Below are positions 34,001-44,870 of a stretch of DNA of 64,000 nucleotides, one piece after another (position 1 is the stretch's first letter; every line of letters starts with the position of its first letter). Position numbers and translations under genes: made by a program. The notes under the pieces were generated by a model. The model did not search any database, was not told the origin of the DNA, and saw only the letters and a program-made list of their open reading frames with translations. Origin of the DNA: Epiperipatus broadwayi (taxonomy: Eukaryota > Onychophora > Udeonychophora > Euonychophora > Peripatidae); NCBI GenBank assembly GCA_028023455.1, contig JAQFVV010000020.1:8231092-8295091 (forward strand), written 5' to 3'.

Positions 34001-35485
34001 ATACTAAAATTCATCTAAATATGAAAAAAAAGTTATTGAAAGAACTAATTAGTATATTAGAGCTGCTTTTTTTAAATTTTAAATCTACGAAAAGGCTACT
34101 AATTATAGTATACTTGCTAATCTCTTAATTAAAATGCAACTCAATGCAAATATTAGAAATAGATTCGAAAATTTTATAATATATAGATCACTCCAGTAAA
34201 TTTTAACATTGTCGTGCTTTGGTTCAATTCAGTGTATTTTTGACAGTTTTTTTTTTTTGGGGGGGGGGGTAAATTATCATAATAATAAAAACATGTGATC
34301 TTCATGAAACAGAATATAATGCAGTGGACTGTTTTCAAAGGTACGGAATCCTACCCTCCGCCAAAGTGTGCATTAATGGTCATGATATGATTGCATACCA
34401 CTGACATGAATAAAGCGTAAATATTGCATTTATATATTTTTTCATTTTTTTGTTAAGAAGTTAATTCAAAAAATAAAAAACTGCAAATATTGTAATTTTT
34501 TTTTCCACAATGATTTCTTTTTAAAAAATAATAGTAATAAAAAAATAAAATGTAAATATTAATTATCCTTCCCAGCAGGCATTTTTATACAAACATTTTT
34601 GAAGCGCCCCCAAAATGGTGAATTTATCCAAAATACAGGCTGCCATCTTGGTTTTTAGTTGAAAACTCACAAATACCAACTTACATTATGGCAACAAATA
34701 TTTTTTCATCTTGAATTGATTCACTTAGTTTAATGATTTCAAATGTTATAATTTTAGCTTTATCCGACTTCATTTATCAACATTTTAACTTGGCCTCTAT
34801 ACTATCTATTGTAATTCATCAGATTTTGGAAGTGTCAGTGAAATTATCTTTGAGAAAGTACAAAAATTTTGATGAATTATGCATATATATTACATACTGC
34901 ATAGATTTTTTTTTTCAATGGTATTTTCAAAATGATGGTATGACATTTTCTTTTGTTTACTAAATTTTCATAAAAGGTATATTTTTTAAATATCTCTTTA
35001 TATAAAAAAAATTAACAGATAATTCATATATGTGATTTTTAAAATAAGTTGACAGATGCTTTCAAATATGTACAATTTTAATACGTGTATTCTTATATTA
35101 AAATGAATTATCTCGGTATAAAATTACTTTCAACTGCAAAAAATTAAATGTCGGTTTATCATATAATATTATTTATATATTTTAAATTTGTTTGCAAAAT
35201 GAAATTAGCCATATAATAATGTTTACAATATATATTCTTTCACATGCAATGCATGTATATATATGTGTATGTGCATGTGTATATTAAATGACCAAATATA
35301 GTTTGTAATTTATATTTGTTTGCCATTTTTATTAAAGTAATTAATAATTTAATACTTGAAAACAAATTAACAAATAATCTAATATAAATTTTGTTAGGAC
35401 AACAGACTCCTTACATAGATATCTTTACATAGGAGTGAAATTCTGCTGAATAGTTGATAATCTTTACAAAATCTATCATAAATAA
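31026..35485. other. AT-rich sequence with small repeats, no gene seen
   Basis: Contains a perfect short hairpin at 32541-32571 (AAGAAATATTTGC and its complement). A 38-bp imperfect direct repeat CACGCATATTCTCGAGGTTA...GGTAAATATTA lies at 33168-33205 and 33512-33550. A T11/G11 homopolymer junction lies at about 34249-34270. The frames at 31407-31607, 31950-32150, 33092-33292 and 34733-34963 show no motifs. Confidence 0.45.
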
Positions 35486-35489
35486 TGAT

Positions 35490-35753
35490 TGTTAAAACAG
35501 GCAAAACTCACTATATATATTGCCAGACACAGCAAGCTAGAGTAATCAATGGATGCCAGAAGGCTTGTGCATAAAATCCCCATCTAGTGCCTACTCATCC
35601 AATATTCCCATATTAGTTTCTGGCGTATGGCCTTCATCAGTGATGAGCCTTGGATCTGAGAGCACTGCATCTAAATCTTAGGATCCATTGATTACTCTAG
35701 CTTGCTGTGTCTGGCAATATATATATATATAGTGAGTTTTTCCTGTTTTAACA
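35490..35753. mobile_element. Complete FB1 foldback element
   Basis: Near-perfect ends: TGTTAAAACAGGCAAAACTC at the left and its complement at the right (the right arm has one extra T and a longer AT run). The arms continue for about 65 bp through GCAAGCTAGAGTAATCAATG. The internal loop holds TGCCTACTCATCCAATATTC, TTCATCAGTGATGAGCCTTG and GAGAGCACTGCATCTAAATC. No coding capacity. Outer flank ATGCACAAGCATAAGAGG...CATGTGATGTTT recurs near other FB1 copies (47.5, 55.4 and 62.0 kb), so the full unit may be longer than the inverted repeat. Confidence 0.8.
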
Positions 35754-35885
35754 ACAGTTATGCACAAGCATAAGAGGAGGTAGTCATGTGATGTTTATTG
35801 GCATAAATAATGATTGCTAAATATTATAATATACTGTTTATTTGTGCATTTTATCTAGAATAATTTTAAATAATAAAAAACGCTC

Positions 35886-35991
35886 TTTTTTTTTTTTTTT
35901 TTAAATGTCATATGGTTGACCAGTAAGCGAACCCGGGCCAGATGTTTGGAAGGCAGCTATGCTAGTAGCTAATAGGCCATCAACGCTTGAC
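35886..35991 (-). mobile_element. tRNA-Gly(TCC)-like SINE, type 1
   Basis: On the minus strand: CAAGCGTTGATGGCCTATTA, AGCATAGCTGCCTTCCAAAC, TGGCCCGGGTTCGCTTACTG (intact B box GGTTCGCTTAC), the end ATATGACATTTAA and a tail of about 17 A. No target duplication was identified with confidence. Confidence 0.75.
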
Positions 35992-36935
35992 AAAATGTTC
36001 TTATTTTAAAACTAACATATCAACATTTACAATTTATAAATAAATTTAAAATAAATAACGTGGAAAATGTTTACATTTTTTATTTTTGTTTTCATGACAA
36101 TTGTTATATTTTCTTAGTTTTATTAGTTTTTAAATTCGTTCGCTTTATGGTCTCATGTTGTTACAAAAATTGTATCTCTAACAAATGCATAAAAAAATAA
36201 ATATGGTAGGTCCAGCACAATATTTTTTTTTCACTCTTTTTTTTTTTTTTTTTGCAAAATTTTATATAATACAGCATTTCATTTAATAAAATATTATCTA
36301 AATGTAAAACTAGAAGATTTACAAAATTTTAAAAAATCAAATCATTTAATAATTTTCTTAAACAATAAAATGAAAGTTGATTTAGGAGTAAAAGAAAAAA
36401 AATCTTGAAGTGAAATGCATCATCTGTTAAAGAAATAATGAAAAGAAAAAAACTTATCCATATTACTATTGTTTGTGCTCCTGAAGTTGTAACCATTTGA
36501 AAAAATAATTTTTGGAAAAGGCGTTAAATGTATGAATAGAAGATACAGGTATTTCTATACACATTATTCCATTGCTTCAGAAAGCTTATGAAAAGTTTCA
36601 TGGAGAATCTGAAATGAGTAACTGCAAGGAGAGGGTTGCTTTATAGATTATGACATTAATATGAACCTAAAACATCAAAAACATTAAAACTGAAATAGAA
36701 GAGTATTGTGTAACATTTAATTGCAATGAAAGTGAATTGTTCCAATACATCAACAGCTTCAGAAGATACTAACCTGACTTCACTGTTCACTTTATTTTAA
36801 AAAGATATGTTATAGGTATGTTATAGAAAGTTTTATTATTATTATTTTAATTCAATATAAATGACTGAACACACACACAATAAATATCCATGTAAATTTT
36901 ATTTTCCAGTTTATTGTTACTGACAATATTATTTT
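35992..36935. other. AT-rich sequence, no gene seen
   Basis: Long T runs (about 36238-36254). No motif-bearing frame. Confidence 0.45.
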
Positions 36936-36949
36936 TTAAAATTTTGTTA

Positions 36950-37044
36950 TATATATATATATATGTGTCATTGCATCGGGCAGGAAACGAACCCACTAAT
37001 CAAGGGACAACTGCTTGTAAGGTAGCTGTGATGACCACTCGACC
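36950..37044 (-). mobile_element. tRNA-derived SINE, type 2, 11-bp duplication
   Basis: On the minus strand: GGTCGAGTGGTCATCACAGC, CTACCTTACAAGCAGTTG, TCCCTTGATTAGTGGGTTCG (B box) and CCCGATGCAATGACACATAT with an (AT)n tail. AAATTTTGTTA flanks at 36939-36949 and 37045-37055. The 36914-37114 frame reads through it by chance. Confidence 0.8.
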
Positions 37045-37291
37045 AAATTTTGTTAATATTTTAATCTTAATTCATATATGCAAGTATGCTTGTAAAAAAG
37101 AATATGTGTTATAAATATATGTGTATATGATGAAAAGTACCATAGCCTATAGCAAAGAACAATAAGCAATATATATTGTATTATATTCAAAGTATATATA
37201 CACTAGGGAAGCTTGGAATGAAATATCACAACTTCATTACAAAACTTTTTTAAAAAACAAAAAATCTATCATTAGTTTTATTAAACGAAGG

Positions 37292-37335
37292 GCTTTGCTA
37301 ATTGTTCAACAAGCTTGTTGAGCAATTAGCAAAGC
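37292..37335. repeat. 44-nt perfect-symmetry palindrome
   Basis: GCTTTGCTAATTGTTCAACA with its complement, centred on AAGCTT, one mismatch in 22 bp and no loop. Possibly the core of a tiny foldback. Confidence 0.7.
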
Positions 37336-37420
37336 TCTTTATATTTTACCAACTTAAAAAAAAGAAGTGGGGTCATGTGATATATGACTCTCTTTATATA
37401 TATTTTATTAGATTTATTCA

Positions 37421-37506
37421 TATATCAAAGCGTTGACCGGAAAGCGAACTTGGGCCAGCTGCTTGGAAGGCAGCTATGCTAACTATTAGGCCACCAACGC
37501 TTGACT
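37421..37506 (-). mobile_element. tRNA-Gly(TCC)-like SINE, type 1
   Basis: On the minus strand: CAAGCGTTGGTGGCCTAATA, AGCATAGCTGCCTTCCAAGC, AGCTGGCCCAAGTTCGCTTT and CCGGTCAACGCTTTGATATA. The acceptor ends GCGTTGG and TCAACGC remain largely complementary. This is the copy closest to a tRNA shape, but it ends in an AT tail and shares its flanking end with the other SINE copies. Confidence 0.78.
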
Positions 37507-38694
37507 ATGAATAATAATTTAATTTATATTTTACATTACTTTCTTTCATTTATTTTTCACTTTTGGGTAATCATTTTTAATTAATTTATTTTGTATTGTT
37601 TTTATCAAATTTTTGAATCCATAAATGTTTTTTCTTCTTTCCAGTAGAAAGGTAATAGGAAATATTTATAGATTACACATTTGTTTTAGCTAGCTTTTGT
37701 CTACAATAATCATCTTTCAATAAATGTGTAAATAACAGTCTAATTATTTTGCTTTATAATCTCTAATTTTTTGTTTTTTATATAAATAAATATCAACTAA
37801 GCCATTCACCTTCCGTTTTTCTCTCAACATACATAGACTTTTTTTATTTCTGACACAAACCGATTTTTCTGCCTCTTCCCTCTATTGTTTTTCTCATTGT
37901 CTTACTTTTTTTCTCTTTTATCTTAATAGCTTATTGTGAATTTTTCATTATATTGGCTATTTCCCTATACATTTATGTATTTTTACAATCCCTTTCTAGT
38001 GTTTTAATTATATGCACAAGAATTCTGATTTCAGTCTTTTCGGTATCATTTTATTTTTTATCTCTCTATCATTATTCTTTTTTTTTCCTGCTATTAAAGT
38101 GACCATACATATGTGAGACTGATAAAGATGACAGTGATGACCAGGAATAAATAGTAGAAACAAGAGATAATACTGTGAAATATTCAATACAATTCTAGTA
38201 GCAAAATCTGAACTATCTAAAATCTGTATTACACATAAAAACATGGAATAAAACTCAACAGAAACAAAATAAAGACAATGATTTTCAGTAAAAAATTACA
38301 TAAAAATATTAAGTTTATATGACATTTAAGCATCAGAGTAGTAATTTGAGTACTGGGCAACCAAAAAACTAATCATATATAAATTTAGTATCAAATTGGA
38401 TAAGTCATCTGGAACAGGTTAGATATTATACAAACCTTTTCACAAACAGTCTTTCAAAGACATTAGAAAACGTATAATTTATTTTTCTATGATAAAAATT
38501 ACATATAATTTGTTATTGTGGTACATCTCAATGAAAACGGATTTTTTGTGTGATTCACACATCATTAGAAATCCACAGATCTTTAGCTAAATTTATCTTA
38601 AATATCCAAGCAAGCTCATTTTTAAAATGATAACATCTTTAGACATTAATATGAATGGTACTTAAATATTATTCCTTCACTGAAAGCTTGACAA
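37507..38694. other. AT-rich sequence, no gene seen
   Basis: No motif-bearing frame. The 38008-38244 minus frame is unrecognised. Confidence 0.45.
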
Positions 38695-38695
38695 G

Positions 38696-38703
38696 GATAT
38701 TTT
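38696..38703 (+). repeat. 8-bp target-site duplication (left)
   Basis: GATATTTT, identical to 40403-40410. Confidence 0.75.
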
Positions 38704-39304
38704 GGTTGTTTTCTCATCCCTGGTGTTCACCTCAAGATGTCGCTATTTCTAGGTCAATTCCTAGAAATATATTGTTTCACCAGCCATCACCCAACAAAAG
38801 AGGAATTTTTCTACATTATAAACGCAAAAAAGTTCTCACATTATGTTGGACGGAGGAGGTGGTGGCGGCGACAGAAGCCAACACAAAGAGACTTCTTTCT
38901 ATGATAAAACACAGAAAGAGTTCCCGACGGCTGCCAGTTATGGCTTTTTTCTATGCTAAAAGCAAGAGAAAGAAATGCCTTAATTGGCGCCATAGTAGCT
39001 GATTTTGTTCATCATTTTCTCATAATAGTAGAATATCTATTTTCTCTGTAGTTTCGTGTGAGAGTGTGTATATTTGAAGCAGTCATAGTTTTTTAAAATT
39101 TGATAAGATGGCTATTTTTTTTAATGTGTTGTAACTTACTTTACTGTTGTAAGTTTAGTAATAATGTCCTGAAGATTCCATTATGAAGAGGTAACCCTCA
39201 AAAATTGCTTTTAAGGGTGTGAAAGGGAAAAAAAAGAAGGATCACGCGAAAAGTACCGTTTTCATGAGAATTCATCCATGACCGGTTACTTTTGCTATAT
39301 ATAT

Positions 39305-39795
39305 ATACGCACAAACAAAAACAACCCAGTGTCTAATTATTAGGAATTACTTGTCCAAAAAATAAAATTAGTCAGACATTATTATTTTTTTTTTGTTACA
39401 TTTATTATTTCAAAATAAGATTAGTTTTTATATCTACACACTAACAAAAACAACCCAGTTCCTGATTAATTACTGTCTTTAAAAAAAAAAGAAAATTCAA
39501 TGGGGTTTGATTTTTTCAATGGAGTATTTGAATTATGGTTTATTTGTTTTTATATATACACAAGATTTACCAAAAAAAAAAAAGAAATCCATTTTCTGAT
39601 TAATTACTGTCAAAAGAAACGCAAATTAGTTGGCTATTATTTTTAAATTTAGTATTTCAATAACGATACCCTTTTTATATAGACAGACTTAACAAAAACA
39701 ACCCACTTTCTGATTCATTACTGTCCTCCGCCCCCCCCCCCCCAAAGAAAATGGAAATTAGTCAGGTATAATTTTTCAATTGAGACTTTCAATGA
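39305..39795. repeat. Tandem repeat, about 4 units of about 125 bp
   Basis: Units share ACAAAAACAACCCA (39315, 39438, 39695, and degraded at about 39565), then CTGATTAATTACTGTC-like sequence, an A-rich run, AAATTAGT, and a TTTTTCAAT...TATTTCAAT block. The units differ considerably, so the array is old. Includes a 13-C run at 39731-39743. Internal to the DNA transposon. Confidence 0.65.
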
Positions 39796-39869
39796 TGGTC
39801 CTTACTAATAGTAATCGGGTATCAATTCTAAATTGTAGTATATAAATTACGTTACTTTTGATAGATTTA

Positions 39870-40225
39870 GAATTACGTCTTGCTTTTTTAATAAAATGAT
39901 TGATTTAATCTTGACCAAAAATACCGTAACTTTAAAAAAAGACACACATAAAGTCCAAAAAAAAAAAGAGAATAAGCCCCGTAACTTTAAAGACACACAC
40001 ACACACAAACTAAAAAACAATCTAAGATTAATAAACATTGACTTATTACGTCTTGCTTTTGAATCAAATTATTGATTTACTCTTGCAAAAAAAAAAAAAG
40101 ACCGTAACTTTAAAAAGACACACGTAAAGTCAAAAAAAAAAAAAAAAATTAGAAAAACACCGTAACTTTAAAGACACCACACACAAACTCAAAAACAAGA
40201 TAAGATTAATAAACATTTACAAAAA
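39870..40225. repeat. Tandem repeat, 2 units of about 175 bp
   Basis: Unit starts ACGTCTTGCTTTT (39873 and 40047), then ATTGATTTA(A/C)TCTTG, two CCGTAACTTTAAA blocks per unit, an ACACACACA tract and AAGATTAATAAACATT. Internal to the same DNA transposon. Confidence 0.7.
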
Positions 40226-40402
40226 TGAAAAAACTAACATCATATAATAGTATTAGTTAGAATATTTTATTACAAATCTAAGAAATCAGATCTTTTTAGA
40301 TCAAATCGATCATTTAGGTCCGGCCTGGAATCGTTATATGTATATGTTTTTGATTAGCATCAACGCCATCCTGTGGTGAACACCAGGGATGAGAAAACAA
40401 CC

Positions 40403-40410
40403 GATATTTT
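40403..40410 (+). repeat. 8-bp target-site duplication (right)
   Basis: GATATTTT, identical to 38696-38703. Confidence 0.75.
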
Positions 40411-41360
40411 TAAATTATTCATTTTCAGGAGGCTCCAATAAATCTTGAAAACAATATGGCTGTCTAGAAGGTGTGATATTTAAAATTTCCTTTTATTTTT
40501 TTAATATTATTATAAAAATACAACAAATTATACAAAAGTACCACAATTGATTATAATTAAAATAAATTTAATATAACTGCAGTAAACTTGAAACAGTTAA
40601 AATAAAGCATTTTCTGGTCTCTTTGCACAAGTCACAGACAACCATTGCTGTGGAAGCATTCTCCCGTGCCAATTAGTATTCTGCAATTTTGGAAATACTC
40701 TATTTCTTGTTCTTCTATCAATGAATAATCACACATTTTAATCCTCTTGCAAAATGTTTTTTAAAAAAATATAAAAAAACCAACAGTAATCTTAGGCTAA
40801 AGGTAAAATAAATCATGACAAAGTTTGCATCATGCTAACATTTCTACATTATAATAGATATATAAAAAAAAAAAATTAATTAAATCTTGTGAATGAAATT
40901 TATAAGAACTTTATTAATATTTTTGAAAATTAACAGGAATTTAGAATCAATTTCTTAATATTTTTAAACATAACAAGTAACACATGTCGTGTAAAATAAC
41001 TTTGGGAGAAAAAAAAACATACACAAATACTTGGAATCCACTGAAAATAGATAGTTAAAAAAAATGGCTGACAAGTTTTCATCAAAGGGATAAAATGCAA
41101 GTACCAATATAATTAACACAGCCAAATATTAACAATTATCTATTTGATATGAAATTATTAAATTTCATATATGAAGAGTGATTCAGTCAAACACATCATA
41201 GGAGTTTTTTTTAATGTCTTCAAAACGTTGCTTCCCAAAAAAACGTCTATGATAATTACAAGTATAATGTTAGTGGATGTGTTTAAAGAATGAAAAGATC
41301 ATGGGTGCATTAAAAAAAAACTGGGGAGGAAAAGTTGATGTTTAATTATAAATAATATTA
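40411..41360. other. AT-rich sequence, no gene seen
   Basis: No motif-bearing frame and no named repeat. Confidence 0.45.
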
Positions 41361-41364
41361 ATTA

Positions 41365-41695
41365 TAAATAATATTGGCACCAGCACGGGATTTGAGTTTT
41401 CATCATCAGATTTTCAATGATATGGATGGCTGAAAAGTTGAAGGTTGTGGTAGATTGAAGCCTGCCCATTAAAGTATGAAGATTTGCTATCTTAATATAA
41501 TCTGAGCATTGATTATATGTGTGTGTGAGAGATGATAGTCTGGACCAACTAATGAGTGCTGGTTTAGCACGAAATATGTATATTGGTGATTAAAAATCTT
41601 TTCTACATGTGTGTGGTCATGTGTATCAGTTGTATGAGATAGTGTGGATAGTTGAAGGGTGCTTGAAAATCTGAGTTCAAATCCTCTATACTTTG
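41365..41695 (+). mobile_element. FB2 foldback family, single arm
   Basis: Contains CATCATCAGATTTTCAATGA, GCCCATTAAAGTATGAAGAT, TGGACCAACTAATGAGTGCT and ATGAGATAGTGTGGATAGTT and ends CTGAGTTCAAATCCTC. Same order as the right arm of the 835-bp palindrome. Confidence 0.7.
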
Positions 41696-42601
41696 TTTAA
41701 TTATAAAATAAATTTTAAATTGTAACATAACAGACTTCGTTTCTATCTAAACATTTAAGGTTCATTTAAAAAAAAAAAAGATGCTTGATGTTTATAGTGA
41801 CATATTTTGTACTTTCTTACACAAAAGAGGGTCATGTTACAATTAAAAGAAATATTGAATGGATAGATTATCTTTTGTAAAAATGAAAAACATCCCGTTT
41901 CCCAAAGATTTATCATTACTAAAAACAATATCTTTTCCTATACTTTATATGCGTAGAAGACAAATAATTTTTTATATAAAAAAAACTATCACCAAAGATC
42001 GTTTTCAAATTGTGCATCTTTTGTTGATGAATGCTAAAAATATGAATGGTACAGAAAAAAGTTGAAGTCAAAACATGTTTACTAACAAAGATAAACAGAA
42101 GAAAAACAATATATGTCATCATGTGTGAAGATAAATAAAATAAAAAATATAGACAGATAACAGAGATTTTTCCCCCCCCCGGAAACAAAAAAAAATGAGA
42201 ATAGAGATATTTAGGTAAGAATGAGTTATGATTTTTATACCAGAACAATAAATACACTCCAATTTTGAGAGCTATATACTTCAGGATCTAGTTCAGTAAT
42301 AAACAAGTTTAATTAAGAAAGTATTATGTCTTGTACATTAATAAATTTCGTTAATTATAATACTTTCATAGTTTTGTTTAAAAGATCGTCTATATTTTAT
42401 TACCACGTTAGTATAGGGCTGATAATTTCTGAAGGACTTCTGAGTTTTTTAGAATGAAATTAAAATTCTGTTCAATATTATTTTTTGATAAATATTGTAT
42501 ATATTGGAAAGTAATTGATCCATAATTAATTTTTGTATATATAAATAAAGTGATATTAAAGCTTTAATGTGCCATTCATCATATTTTCTATTCCTAATGA
42601 A

Positions 42602-42622
42602 ATAACTGAAACATAGGCTTAT
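42602..42622 (+). repeat. 21-bp flank matching the palindrome centre
   Basis: TAACTGAAACATAGGCTTAT plus T is the exact reverse complement of 43074-43094, the loop and inner arm ends of the palindrome that starts 44 bp downstream. Confidence 0.75.
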
Positions 42623-42665
42623 TTATACCTGTGTTCATATATATGTAATATTAGGGTATGAGCAC

Positions 42666-43500
42666 AGACTTTCACACGACCCACCATTCTCCACTCCATC
42701 TAATAACACTGATACACTTAAACATACATATGTTGAAAAGATAAATAATCACCAATATATGTATTTCATGCTAAATCAGCAATCATCAGTTGGTCCAAAT
42801 TATCATCTCTACACATATATACTATAAGTGCTCAGATATATATTAAGATAGACAATCCTCATACTTTAATGGACAGGCTTCAATCTACTCCACACTCAAA
42901 CTCTTCAACCGTCCATCCAATTGAAAATCTGATGATGGAATGCTCAAAGGCCACCCTGAGGCCGAGATTATTGTCACACCCATGTTGACCTAAGGTCAAT
43001 ATGAACCCCACATGTACAGGACATAATCCATTAAATACATATGCAAGGATAGGCAGACATCTCTATAATGTAATAAGCCTATGTTTCAGTTATTACATTA
43101 TAGAGATGTCTGCCCATCCTTGCATATGTATTTAATGGATTATGTCCTGTACATGTGGGATTCAGATTGACCTTAGGTCAACATGGGTGTGACAATAATC
43201 TTGGCCTCAGGGTGGCCTTTGAGCATTCCATCATCAGATTTTCAATTGGATGGACGGTTGAAGAGTTGGAGTGTGGAGTAGATTGAAGCCTGTCCATTAA
43301 AGTATGAGGATTGTCTATCTTAATATATATCTGAGCACTTATAGTATATATGTGTAGAGATGATAATCTGGACCAACTGATGATTGCTGGTTTAGCATGA
43401 AATACGTATATTGGTGATTATTTATCTTTTCAACATATGTATGTTTAAGTGTATCAGTGTTATTAGATGGAGTGGAGAGTGGTGGGTCGTGTGAAAGTCT
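42666..43500. mobile_element. 835-bp near-perfect palindrome, FB2 family
   Basis: Left arm 42666-43076 and right arm 43090-43500, 411 bp each, around a 13-bp spacer (GCCTATGTTTCAG). The arms begin AGACTTTCACACGACCCACC and differ at only a handful of positions, far less than the other FB2 copies differ from each other. No coding capacity. The outer ends correspond to the tRNA-like end of family FB2, but in this copy the B-box-like GTTCAAATCC is replaced. Confidence 0.85.
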
Positions 43501-43812
43501 ATTCCTAATGAAGTTACATAAAATAGAAAAATAGTGATTGAAAAAACAATAATCATAGATAAAAAAAAATTAATACAAAAATTTATATTAACTATTCATG
43601 AATTCTTGATTAAGTTTAATTTGATAAAAGTGTTGCTAGAGGAAGAAGAAAAAGACTGAATAAAATGTTTCCTTAATACATGTTCATATTGAATTTTTTT
43701 ACTTTTGTGTAAACAGCCTGGCTTTTTAAGAATTTCCAAACTTATATAATATTTAGTAAATTATAGATTAAAAAACAAAATATCACATGATTCCAATTTA
43801 CACAGTATTATA

Positions 43813-44359
43813 GGGGATTTGAATTCAGACTTTCCAACAATCTTCAACTATCCACACTATCTCATACTATTGACTCACATGACTACACACATGTAAAAAA
43901 GATAAATAATCACCAATATATATATTTCATGCTAAACCAGCACTCATCAGTTGGTCCAGATTATCATCTTCCACACATATATATATAATCAGTGCTCAAT
44001 TTATATTAAGATAGCAAATTTTCATACTTTAATGGACAGGTTTCGATCTACTCCAACCTCCAACTCTTCAGCCACCCATACCATCAAAAATCTGATGATA
44101 GAATGTCCAAGAGTAGATTGAAGCATGTTCATTAAAGTATGAAGATTTGCTATGTTAATATAAACTATGCACTGATTATATATATATATGTGTGTGTGTG
44201 GGAGATGTTAATCTGGACCAACTGATGAGTGCTGGTTCAGCATGAAATACTTATATCGGTGATTATTTATCTTTCCGACATGTGTGTGGTCATGTGAGTC
44301 AGTAGTATGAGATAATATGGATAGTTGAAGGTTGTTTGAAAGTCTGAATTCAAATCCCC
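43813..44359. mobile_element. FB2 foldback element
   Basis: Inverted repeat with outer ends GGGGATTTGAATTCAGACTT and the complement ending CTGAATTCAAATCCCC. The left arm is about 298 bp and the right arm (from about 44111) is shorter because the inner part is missing. An (AT)n/(GT)n tract at about 44178-44200 lies in the right arm. The adjacent sequence after the right end (TTTACAATTATGTTCCAGGA) recurs after the copy at 44400-44870. Confidence 0.75.
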
Positions 44360-44399
44360 TTATTTACAATTATGTTCCAGGAATAAGAATGCCTGTATC

Positions 44400-44870
44400 T
44401 CAAATCTTGCACATTAAGCCTGCATTCTGTTCATCCTTCTATGTATTTGAATGGATAGTGTCCTATACATGAGGTGTCAGAGTGACTTGAGGTCAACATG
44501 AGCATAACAACAATATTGGCATCAGCATGGGATTTGGGGATTCTATCATCAGATTTTCAATGGTATGGATGGCTGAAGAGCTGGAGGTTTGGAGTAGGTT
44601 AAAGCCTGTCCATTAATGTATGAAGATTTGCTATCTTAATATAAACTGAGCACTGATTATATATGTGTGAGGGGGATGATAATATGGACCAAATGATGAG
44701 TGCTATTTTAGCATGAAATACTTATATTGGTGATTATTTATCTTTTTTACATGTGTGTGGTCAGTGTGGATAGTTAAAGGCTGTTTTAAAGTCTGAATTC
44801 AAATCCCCTATATTTACAATTAAGTTCCAGGTATAAGAATGACTGTATTTCAAATCTTACAGTATTTTTA
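44400..44870 (+). mobile_element. FB2 foldback family, single arm
   Basis: Starts near TGAATGGATAGTGTCCTATACA and includes GACTTGAGGTCAACATGAGC, CATCAGATTTTCAATGGTAT and GTCTGAATTCAAATCCCCTA, ending in TTCCAGGTATAAGAATGACT. Right-arm orientation only. Confidence 0.65.

Larger units (their letters stand above)
38704..40402. mobile_element. Non-autonomous DNA transposon, 8-bp duplication
   Basis: 1,699 bp. Terminal inverted repeats of about 42 bp (38704-38745 and 40361-40402) begin GGTTGTTTTCTCATCCCTGG. The first 28 bp are identical, and there are five mismatches over 42. GATATTTT flanks both ends. An 8-bp duplication fits hAT, Merlin, P or Novosib groups; the terminal GG would suit Merlin, but I cannot assign it. 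No transposase is seen. The 38655-39002 frame begins outside the element and crosses its left end, so it is not the element's gene. Inside are a GC-rich patch (38848-38990) and two tandem arrays. Confidence 0.8.

Noticed and set aside
25412-37506. Candidate glycine tRNA genes (anticodon TCC)
   Set aside because: The best copies have damaged T-arm or acceptor pairing and AT/A-rich tails, and several have target duplications. SINE origin is the better reading.
38655-39002. 115-residue frame near the 1.7-kb transposon
   Set aside because: It starts outside the element and reads through the left terminal repeat and its duplication, so it cannot be the transposase. It has no DDE or other motif.
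42666-44870. A CRISPR-like array of repeats
   Set aside because: Repeats are long, in inverted pairs and not regularly spaced; this is a foldback cluster.
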